Source: Eudoraea sp. (GTDB lineage: Bacteria; Bacteroidota; Bacteroidia; Flavobacteriales; Flavobacteriaceae). Taken from it: a DNA stretch of 46,242 nucleotides. Below are positions 26,162 through 33,572 of the stretch, piece after piece (positions within the stretch are counted from its first letter, which is position 1; every line of letters starts with the position of its first letter). A program made the position numbers and the translations under genes. The notes beneath the pieces were generated by a model. That model was not told the origin of the DNA. It ran no database searches and saw only the letters and a program-made list of their open reading frames with translations. The DNA lies in assembly GCA_024639765.1 (NCBI GenBank), contig JAHEHU010000017.1:1-46242 (forward strand), given 5' to 3'.

Positions 26162-28977
26162 ACTTCCGATAGTTTGCTAAGGATTTGTGTGGCGAAATCT
26201 CTTATTCGTTCATCTTCATTTGTCATTATCATTTGAACAAGCGGGCCATACTTAGAATTCTTTTGTTGCCCAATGAGGAATAAGACCGCGAGTTTTATTT
26301 TATGATCATTTGCCTGAAGCAAACTCTGGAAACATTCGTATTCTGTTGGTACTTTTGTAATCAGATGTTGCTGAACTTCCTCAGAAGTAACATCCAGAAT
26401 GGTATTTTCTATGATGGGTAATAACTTTCGTTTAAGATCTCCATAAAGTAAATTATCCAGATATTCAATGGCCTTAGACTGAGCATCTTGTTTTTCACTC
26501 AAGATACCTTCATAGGCTATTTCGATATCCTTGGGGCCATATTTCAGACCGAGTAATTTAAAGATACGCTCAAGACCAGCATCCAGACGCCTTTCGAGGA
26601 GTTCCAACAGGCTAGAACGTGCGTTTCGTTCTTCATCTGTTACTACTTTCCTAGATTTGGTACGGTTTCGGTAGGAAATAATGATCTGGGTATGCATGGC
26701 AGAAAGTGTATGGTGGTACATTCTGCATTCTTCAAGGATATTCCGTACCACTTTTAAATGATCAAAATGATATTGAGGATGGGTTGTTTTTAATTCACTT
26801 AAGGCTCTGATGGCCTCCTGCCGTATGGTAACATCTTTATCTTCCAATAAGGTCATAAGTCCATTTACAGTCTCTTGTGATGGTAGATTCTTTAATACTG
26901 CAGGGATATACCGGCACAAAGAAATAGTTACAGATCTCTTCTCAATAAAATCGAGTAAATAGGGCCCTAAACGCTGGCCGTAGGAGAGTAATGATTCTAA
27001 TACCACCGGGCGCATCTTTTTATCTGGCAAGAAGCAGACGAGATCTTTTATAAAAGGTGGGTACAGGCTTAAACCAATTGCTTTAATTACTTCGAGCTGA
27101 TAGGTCTTGTCCTCACTGCGTAAAGCTTCCGATAGTCTGGGATATAATTCAGGAATATTAGCGGCTCCAATGGTCTTTAACAGAATTGGTTTCAAAAATC
27201 CTTTGCCATCCTCGTTATTTACAGCGTTTATTTGCTGGGCGATTCTTTCTTTTAGTTCGTATTGATTTCGTAAAGAGAGATTGTCTCTGGATTCCTTGGC
27301 AAGGCAAAATAGTGCCGTATTAGAGATCAACGGATCTGAATGCTCCAGATAATGATCAAATATTACTTCTTGTTGAGCATTGGCATGTAATAGCAGATAT
27401 TCCAGGGTAGCCATAATTAGTTCTTCGTCCTTCGAAGCTAGTAGTTCTGAGATCTCAGTGACCACAGTATGATCGTTTAAAAAATACATATTCTGTATGG
27501 CTGCTGTCTTCACTTTATTGGATGGGTGTCCGAGTAATTTATGAACCTCATGCAGGAAACGTTTATCATTAAGCTCCCGTAGTTTTCCAAGCATGAACAA
27601 TAGCTGCGACTCTGTTCCATTTTCAAAGACCTTTTTCATGCCATTGATTGCCGAAACATTTTTCAACTCAATTTTTTTAGCTGGTTCTTTTGTTTCCAGC
27701 ACCAGGGCCAGATTATCCCGAAAGGTCTGGAAATATTCATTCCGTACTTTGTACACAAAATAGACCCATAGGATCAGCAGAATTACAATGATCACAGTGA
27801 TATATACGGATGACAATTCCAGACCACGAACAAGAAATATCAAGATGAATCCGGCAATACCGGTAGCAAAACTATCTACCACCACATCTATGTAAGACTT
27901 CGTTTTGTTTTTAAGCTCAAAAGGTAAAGGAAGGGCCAGCAATTCCATGGCACTTTTGTTTACCGATTGTTTTAAGGAACCATCCACCGCTTTTATAAAA
28001 ATGATCACTGCGAGTTCCGGAAAAACCAAAAAAAGCAAACAGCCGGCAAGTATGCCAAGAGGAAGGAGTAACATGGAGAAGCCAACACCCCAAACCCCTA
28101 CCACCCGGTGCGTCACAAAGAGTTGTATTGCAAGGGAGAGTAAATTAAAGGTAGAGAACCAAAATGCAAAGAAGGCAGTTAGTTCATCCGGATCTAATAT
28201 TGAGGCCGAGGCAAAATCACTAAACTGATAATCTACTAATTTTGCCACCAAAACACTAACGCCCAATATGGAAGCGAGATAGGTAAGATGCTTGGAATTT
28301 CGAATGAGCCATAAAGGTTTGTCCGCATCATTCCCCTTGCGGTTCTGAAGCTTAAAAATGTTCAATTTTTCTACACGCAGCTGCCATATCACCTGTAAGA
28401 CAGGAATACACAGTATCAAAATCCCTATGGCCAGGAAAAACAGGTTGTCATTTCCTATAATTGGAGCCAAAATAGAGGTAAGATAACCACCAAATATACC
28501 ACCCAGGATAGCTCCGGATCCTATAAATCCAAAGAGTCGTTTTGCTTCTCTAGGGTTATACACGAGGTTAGCCAGTACCCAAAATTGAGAGGCAGATAAA
28601 ACGGCATGAATAGCTACCCATACATAGAAAAAATATAGCATCCAGGCGTTTAAGAGATTCATTTTGAGTAGTACGGTAAGGAGGGTCAACAAAACAATAG
28701 TGATGATTAAGGTGGTTTTGATGACCTTTTGAAGTGAGAATCTTGTGAGTGCCCTGGAATAGAAATACGAACTCAAATAAGCAATGATGGCCACCCATAA
28801 AAATGCAATGGGAAGACTTTCTACACCAAGTTCCGAAAGGAAAAGAGAATTTACGGTTGGTTTTATGATCAATAAACTGGTAATGATCAAAAAAACATAG
28901 AGCTGCATAAGAAAGGAGATCTTTAATTCTCCCTCCCTTATATTGAAGGTTTTTTTAATAAGTTCTTGAAAAAGCAT
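26158..28977 (-). CDS. Nucleotide (ATP/ADP) translocase-like membrane protein with C-terminal HEAT repeats
   Basis: A 939-residue protein. Residues 15-415 carry about twelve membrane helices with features of the NTT/Tlc ADP/ATP carrier family, for example ASQFWVLANLVYNPREAKRLFGFIGSGAILGG (about residues 130-160). Residues 435-939 are helical HEAT-like repeats (LLGHPSNKVKTAAIQNMYF, LLEDKDVTIRQEAIRALSEL) and should be cytoplasmic. NTT carriers exchange or import nucleotides in obligate intracellular bacteria and plastids; similar proteins with HEAT tails also occur in free-living Bacteroidota, where their substrates are unknown to me. Its neighbours include a secreted ATP-grasp protein. It is cotranscribed with or followed from the serine hydrolase gene upstream (14-bp gap). 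An MFS-type exporter is the alternative. Confidence 0.72.
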   Translation of the reverse strand: MLFQELIKKTFNIREGELKISFLMQLYVFLIITSLLIIKPTVNSLFLSELGVESLPIAFLWVAIIAYLSSYFYSRALTRFSLQKVIKTTLIITIVLLTLLTVLLKMNLLNAWMLYFFYVWVAIHAVLSASQFWVLANLVYNPREAKRLFGFIGSGAILGGIFGGYLTSILAPIIGNDNLFFLAIGILILCIPVLQVIWQLRVEKLNIFKLQNRKGNDADKPLWLIRNSKHLTYLASILGVSVLVAKLVDYQFSDFASASILDPDELTAFFAFWFSTFNLLSLAIQLFVTHRVVGVWGVGFSMLLLPLGILAGCLLFLVFPELAVIIFIKAVDGSLKQSVNKSAMELLALPLPFELKNKTKSYIDVVVDSFATGIAGFILIFLVRGLELSSVYITVIIVILLILWVYFVYKVRNEYFQTFRDNLALVLETKEPAKKIELKNVSAINGMKKVFENGTESQLLFMLGKLRELNDKRFLHEVHKLLGHPSNKVKTAAIQNMYFLNDHTVVTEISELLASKDEELIMATLEYLLLHANAQQEVIFDHYLEHSDPLISNTALFCLAKESRDNLSLRNQYELKERIAQQINAVNNEDGKGFLKPILLKTIGAANIPELYPRLSEALRSEDKTYQLEVIKAIGLSLYPPFIKDLVCFLPDKKMRPVVLESLLSYGQRLGPYLLDFIEKRSVTISLCRYIPAVLKNLPSQETVNGLMTLLEDKDVTIRQEAIRALSELKTTHPQYHFDHLKVVRNILEECRMYHHTLSAMHTQIIISYRNRTKSRKVVTDEERNARSSLLELLERRLDAGLERIFKLLGLKYGPKDIEIAYEGILSEKQDAQSKAIEYLDNLLYGDLKRKLLPIIENTILDVTSEEVQQHLITKVPTEYECFQSLLQANDHKIKLAVLFLIGQQKNSKYGPLVQMIMTNEDERIRDFATQILSKLSEV

Positions 28978-28991
28978 TAATTAAGAGGCGT

Positions 28992-29912
28992 CTAATTAAC
29001 TTTTTTGTAATTCTTGGTATTTTTTAAGGCCGTTTCAACTGGTCGTACCAAGTTTCTTATGATCTGTTCACCTGAAGGATCATCAATCAAAGCAACGAGA
29101 ATATAACGCCTGTTCTTATCAATACCCCAAACCAGCACAGAATCGGAGTGATAAGTTCTCCAGGACCCAGATTTTCTAAAGATACGCGCATCCGGGGCCA
29201 GGATGTTCAGTGTATTTACGAATTTATGATGTAGAGCCGGATTTTCTAGAATATCTAGCATCTGGGAAGATCGTTCCCTGGATACGAGTTTTCCGTTCGC
29301 CAAAAGGTAATAGTAACGGCATACTTGTGTAACGGTGGCAGCATGGCTGAGGTTCTTTAAAGGCTCCCTATTGGTATCCCCACCTCCTCCATAACGTTTG
29401 CCAACCCAAAGTCCTCCGCCAGTTTCCTCATCATAAAATTCATATTTAGGATCGGTCATGACGGACTCAATTTGATCGTACCCTATTCTATCTATCATAC
29501 GCGTTGAGGCTTTGTTATCCGATTTGCTTATCATTAACTGCATATCTTTCTTCACCTCAGAAGTTTCCTTCAATGTTCCTTTTTCAATAGCATCCATTGC
29601 TGCCAATAAAATGGCAATCTTTGGCAAACTGGCCGCATACATCATGTGGTTTCCATTGATACTTGCAAACGTAGCGCTTCTTGGATCTCTTAGATCCACA
29701 ACACCAACTGCCATTTTTTTTGAGTTGATCAACTGTTTCCATTTGGGATTTTTCATGAGTTGATTCTCAAGACTCATTTGTAATTTATTGTCCACCAAAG
29801 AACGGAGCGGTTTAATTTGGTCGTTGGGTAATGACAATGGAAGGGCTTCCTGTGCACTCAGTATGCCACAACACAGGAAAAGTAATATTATAAATGTAAA
29901 TCTGGTATCCAT
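28992..29912 (-). CDS. Exported serine hydrolase, class A beta-lactamase-like
   Basis: A 306-residue protein with a signal peptide ending CCGILSAQ (about residue 21). The catalytic motifs are S95-L-P-K98 in YAASLPKIAILLAAM, S131-D-N133 in ISKSDNKASTRMI, and K247-S-G249. Length is close to class A beta-lactamases. Many such proteins in Bacteroidota are annotated as beta-lactamase, but the context of peptidoglycan-related and D-amino-acid enzymes suggests a peptidase or transpeptidase-like function. Together with the gene at 24902 it forms a pair of SxxK hydrolases around the translocase-like gene. Confidence 0.8.
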   Translation of the reverse strand: MDTRFTFIILLFLCCGILSAQEALPLSLPNDQIKPLRSLVDNKLQMSLENQLMKNPKWKQLINSKKMAVGVVDLRDPRSATFASINGNHMMYAASLPKIAILLAAMDAIEKGTLKETSEVKKDMQLMISKSDNKASTRMIDRIGYDQIESVMTDPKYEFYDEETGGGLWVGKRYGGGGDTNREPLKNLSHAATVTQVCRYYYLLANGKLVSRERSSQMLDILENPALHHKFVNTLNILAPDARIFRKSGSWRTYHSDSVLVWGIDKNRRYILVALIDDPSGEQIIRNLVRPVETALKNTKNYKKVN

Positions 29913-29935
29913 AAATATCTTCTTATTTAAGAACG

Positions 29936-29973
29936 CAAAATTATTTCAATTAACAATAGGGTTGGTGTTAATT
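29936..29973 (-). promoter_or_regulatory. Candidate promoter with 8-bp inverted repeat upstream of the minus-strand serine hydrolase gene
   Basis: On the minus strand TAATTTTG (29943-29936) is a full TAnnTTTG match, 23 bp upstream of the start codon. Just upstream of it, AATTAACA (29948-29955) and TGTTAATT (29966-29973) form a perfect inverted repeat with a 10-bp spacer, centred 21 bp from the box. It overlaps the expected -33 region, which would suit a repressor. The rest of the 235-bp divergent gap shows no ORF. Confidence 0.42.
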
Positions 29974-30147
29974 TTTAAGGAGAACTCTTTGTGTCAGACC
30001 CAATAAATAAAGGATATTCCGTATGATTAGGCGGTTTAGTATGTTAAAAATATAGTACCTTTATAAGAGCAATGTGCCTGTTACACTCGTCATCTATCTT
30101 GCGGCCCTTTTGTCCTCATTCCATAAAAAAGCTGTCATTTACATATA

Positions 30148-31674
30148 ATGGTTAGAATTAACTCCCTTGTTGTCTTTAAAAAACTCCTAGTACATAAGTT
30201 GACTATAGAGCCAAAACGCGTAAAAGCAACCTACACGCTCATAAAAGAGGATGGGAGTGAAGCAAGTAATCAGTTGATCTACTCTTATAATTCCCCCTAC
30301 TTTGAACCTAAAAATGCCAAAGATGCCAACCTGGCTTCTATGATGGTGGCCCAAGTGGCTCTAAATTATGGCCTTTTTTTTGAAGAAATTGTATTTGACG
30401 GACTTTATGACCATGCCGATCAGCGCTTTCTGAAAGACATGATGGAAAATACCTCCCGCGAGATACTGGTATTGAAATTCTATGGAAAGAACGAATTTCT
30501 GAAGCCTCCATATGATGCGCTGGAGTTAGAGAACCTCCCCGAATATACGGCTGCAAATGTCACATTTACCAACTCCCAATTTCAGAACATGCAGTTTTCT
30601 AAATCTGTTCTGCAACCAAAAGAAGATGAATATGTGATTTTAAGCAGTGGCGGAAAGGACAGTCTGTTAAGTTATGGTCTTATTAAGGAAATAGGCATAG
30701 CTCATCCTGTATTTATCAATGAATCTGGTAGGCATTGGTTCACGGCCGTCAATGCCTATGATCATTACGAGGAAACAGAACCCAATACTGCTAAACCATG
30801 GTGCAATAGCGATAGGATTTTTAACTGGATGGTAAAGCAAATGCCATTCATCAAAGAGAATTTTCAAAATATCAGGGCCGATATCTACCCGATCAGATTA
30901 TGGACGGTGGCCGTTTTTCTTTTCGGCACCCTCCCAGTAGCCTTAAAAAGGGGTGCTGGAAATATATTGATAGGGAATGAGTATGACACCACTGTGAAAG
31001 GAAATTATCACGGAATTACCCATTATAATGGGTTATACGATCAGAGCAAGTATTTTGACAATGCCCTTACCCGCTATTACCAGAAAAAAGGCTGGAACAT
31101 ACGGCAGTATTCTATTTTAAGATCCTTATCAGAGCTACTGATCTTAAAGACCCTGGTGAAAAGGTACCCGGACCTGCAACAATACCAGGTTTCCTGTCAT
31201 GCAGCACATTCGGAAAATGGTAAAATGCTGCCTTGTGGTAGCTGTGAAAAATGCAGGAGGATCATAGGAATGCTGATGGCCCTCGATGAAGATCCCGGAA
31301 GATGTGGATACACCGAAGATCAGATCAAGAAAGGGCTCTTCGCCTTGGGAAATAGGGGTGTAAAGCAATTGGGAAGTGATGCAGCCCATTTGTATTTTCT
31401 ACTGGTATCCAAAGGATTGATTGAGGCCACCGAGCATACCAGGAAACTGGCTAAAAGACATGAGGAGATCGTCTCCCTGCGATTTGACAAAGAGCGAAGT
31501 AATATTGCTGACATTCCGGTACATATCAGAAAACCCTTGTTTAGGATACTCTCAGAATATTCCGAGGGCAGTGTAGAACTTCATGACCGGAAATGGCATA
31601 CTTTTACACCCGATAAAAGCTTTTTGGAGCGACCTTACTTTTTAATTAAAAACGATGAGTTTAAAAAAACATAA
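30148..31674 (+). CDS. MurL/QueC-like PP-loop ATP-dependent enzyme
   Basis: A 508-residue protein. Residues 1-150 form an N-terminal domain found in MurL-like proteins. Residues 163-172 carry the PP-loop motif (ILSSGGKDSL) of N-type ATP pyrophosphatases, and IGNEYDTT (275-282) fits a second nucleotide-site region. A Cys set, C350 with C363-G-S-C366-E-K-C369, resembles the zinc site of QueC. MurL of Xanthomonas epimerises the terminal L-Glu of UDP-MurNAc-L-Ala-L-Glu to D-Glu in an ATP-dependent reaction. The genes after it, including a DgcA-like epimerase, also suggest amino-acid stereochemistry. Its exact substrate is unknown. The creatininase-like gene starts inside its last 20 bp. Confidence 0.65.
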   Translation: MVRINSLVVFKKLLVHKLTIEPKRVKATYTLIKEDGSEASNQLIYSYNSPYFEPKNAKDANLASMMVAQVALNYGLFFEEIVFDGLYDHADQRFLKDMMENTSREILVLKFYGKNEFLKPPYDALELENLPEYTAANVTFTNSQFQNMQFSKSVLQPKEDEYVILSSGGKDSLLSYGLIKEIGIAHPVFINESGRHWFTAVNAYDHYEETEPNTAKPWCNSDRIFNWMVKQMPFIKENFQNIRADIYPIRLWTVAVFLFGTLPVALKRGAGNILIGNEYDTTVKGNYHGITHYNGLYDQSKYFDNALTRYYQKKGWNIRQYSILRSLSELLILKTLVKRYPDLQQYQVSCHAAHSENGKMLPCGSCEKCRRIIGMLMALDEDPGRCGYTEDQIKKGLFALGNRGVKQLGSDAAHLYFLLVSKGLIEATEHTRKLAKRHEEIVSLRFDKERSNIADIPVHIRKPLFRILSEYSEGSVELHDRKWHTFTPDKSFLERPYFLIKNDEFKKT

Positions 31675-32455
31675 ACCCACATTTATGTGGGAAGAAATGA
31701 CCTGGCCTGAGATAGAGGCTTATCTAAAAAAAGTGGATACCGCTATCCTGCCAACCGGGGCCATAGAGCAGCATGGTCCTCATTTGCCTGTTGATATCGA
31801 TTATTTTGATGCTAAATATATGGCTTACAAGGTAGCGGAAGCATGCAGTGATCCAAAACCGCTGGTATTGCCTCCTATACCCTTTGGAGTGTCATATCAC
31901 CATGACGATTTTAAGGGAACTTTAAGTGTTACCAATGACGCACTTTCCCGCTTTGTCTATGACATTGGGATGAGCCTTGCCAAGAACGGCATCAAAAAGA
32001 TCATCATCCTGAATGGTCACGGCGATAATGCCCCTACCTTGCATTATGCAGCGCAAATGATCAACAGGGATGCAAAGATATTTGTCTGTGTAGATACAGG
32101 GGAAACCAGTGATGTAGCCCTTTACGATCTTATAGATACCCCTAATGATATACATGCCGGTGAGATAGAAACAAGTACTACCCTGGCCATAAGACCGGAG
32201 ATGGTCCAAATGGATAAAGCAGTGAACCAAACATTGGAATTTGGAAGTAAATTCCTCGATTTTGACAATGATCAGGGTGTTAATTGGTATGTAAGAACAA
32301 ATAAGATTTCGGAAAGTGGGGTGATGGGAGATGCTACCAAGGCTACCGCCGAGAAAGGAAAGAAGATGTGGGAACTAATGATTCATCATATGGTCAAATT
32401 TGTAGATTCCATAAAGGATTCTACACTAGATGATTTGTATCAAAAACGATATTGA
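31655..32455 (+). CDS. Creatininase-family amidohydrolase
   Basis: A 266-residue metal-dependent hydrolase. Metal and catalytic motifs of the family are visible: GAIEQHGPHLPVDID (E38, H40, D49), LNGHGDN (H122) and DIHAGEIETS (E170). The family includes creatininase, formamide hydrolases of riboflavin/F420 synthesis (ArfB) and the peptidase MftE, all cleaving amide or cyclic amide bonds. In this locus it probably hydrolyses an amide or lactam of a glutamate-like compound, which is inference. It overlaps the MurL-like gene by 20 bp and the next gene by 1 bp, so the three are translationally coupled. Confidence 0.85.
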   Translation: MSLKKHKPTFMWEEMTWPEIEAYLKKVDTAILPTGAIEQHGPHLPVDIDYFDAKYMAYKVAEACSDPKPLVLPPIPFGVSYHHDDFKGTLSVTNDALSRFVYDIGMSLAKNGIKKIIILNGHGDNAPTLHYAAQMINRDAKIFVCVDTGETSDVALYDLIDTPNDIHAGEIETSTTLAIRPEMVQMDKAVNQTLEFGSKFLDFDNDQGVNWYVRTNKISESGVMGDATKATAEKGKKMWELMIHHMVKFVDSIKDSTLDDLYQKRY

Positions 32456-33513
32456 TGAAGATTACAAAGGTTTCCTTTGAACGCTTAGATCTCACTTTAA
32501 GTGTTCCGTATACAATTGCGTATGAAACGGTCAGTAAAACCAGTAATTTTATTCTGAAAATAGAGACCGATTCTAAGATTGTAGGATATGGTTGTGCTGC
32601 TCCGGATTGGGAAGTAACTGGCGAAACTCCCGAAATGGTTGAGGAAGCTATTACCGGACAGATCCTCCCGTACCTGAAAGGAAAATCCCCTTTTCATTAC
32701 GTTAGGATCCTTGAAGATTTAAATGCAATGTGCACAGACAGATCTTCTGCGCTGGCCATGGTAGATATGGCGTTGCTAGATCTTATGTCAAAAAAAATGT
32801 CCGTACCACTGTATCAATTCCTGGGAGGGTATCGGGAATCTATTCCTACGAGCATTACCATCGGGATCATGTCTATGGAGGAAACGTTGTGGCTGGCCGG
32901 TGAATTTGTAAAGAAGGGATTTACCATTTTAAAGATAAAGGGAGGTGCCGATCTGCAGGAAGACATTGCTAAAATGATCCGCCTAAGAGAACTGTTTCCA
33001 AAGGTAATATTTCGCTTTGATGGAAATCAGGGATATACCGTAGAAGATTCTATCGCTTTTGTGAAGGCTACCAAGACCGTTGGGATCCAGATCTTTGAGC
33101 AACCAACCAGGACCAAGGGTACTCATAAACTAGGCGAAGTTACCCATGCAGTGGGTATTCCGGTGATGGCAGATGAGAGTTTAAAAACGCTTGATGATGC
33201 TTTTAGGCTGGCACAACATGAACTGATAGATATGGTGAATATTAAGCTGATGAAAGTGGGGGGTATCATGGAAGGGATGCATATTAATTCTGTTGCAAGA
33301 TCGGCTGGGTTAGAGGCCATGGTGGGCTGTTTGGATGAATGTGCGTTAGGTATTTCTGCCGGCCTCCATTTTGCTTTGTCCAGACCCAATATTCATTTTG
33401 CCGATCTGGATGGTCATCTGGATCTGGAGAATGATCCCTTTACCGGACTTTTTCGACTAGAAAATGGAATTTTATATCCATCAGAAGCATATGGATTGGG
33501 ATACGCAGAATAG
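32455..33513 (+). CDS. dgcA: Enolase-superfamily epimerase, similar to DgcA / dipeptide epimerase
   Basis: A 352-residue protein of the muconate-lactonising subgroup. Catalytic and metal residues are all present: K160-I-K162, D189 and N191 (FRFDGNQG), E215 (FEQPT), D240 (MADESL) and K264/K267 (NIKLMK). Relatives include L-Ala-D/L-Glu epimerase, N-succinylamino-acid racemase and DgcA, which racemises N-acetyl-D-Glu in marine bacteria. A DgcN-like gene upstream in the locus favours the DgcA reading, but a dipeptide epimerase acting on muropeptides is the main alternative. I chose the ATG at 32455 over the TTG at 32452; it overlaps the previous stop codon by one base (TGATG). Confidence 0.75.
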   Translation: MKITKVSFERLDLTLSVPYTIAYETVSKTSNFILKIETDSKIVGYGCAAPDWEVTGETPEMVEEAITGQILPYLKGKSPFHYVRILEDLNAMCTDRSSALAMVDMALLDLMSKKMSVPLYQFLGGYRESIPTSITIGIMSMEETLWLAGEFVKKGFTILKIKGGADLQEDIAKMIRLRELFPKVIFRFDGNQGYTVEDSIAFVKATKTVGIQIFEQPTRTKGTHKLGEVTHAVGIPVMADESLKTLDDAFRLAQHELIDMVNIKLMKVGGIMEGMHINSVARSAGLEAMVGCLDECALGISAGLHFALSRPNIHFADLDGHLDLENDPFTGLFRLENGILYPSEAYGLGYAE

Positions 33514-33572
33514 TATTTGAAGAAGATCCTGAAAACAAACTAAAACGTATATCAAAGTAGTTATATAAAAAA

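Noticed and set aside
24902-29912. Beta-lactam resistance island
   Set aside because: The SxxK proteins sit among D-amino-acid and envelope-type genes, one is much longer than a beta-lactamase, and no mobile element is present.
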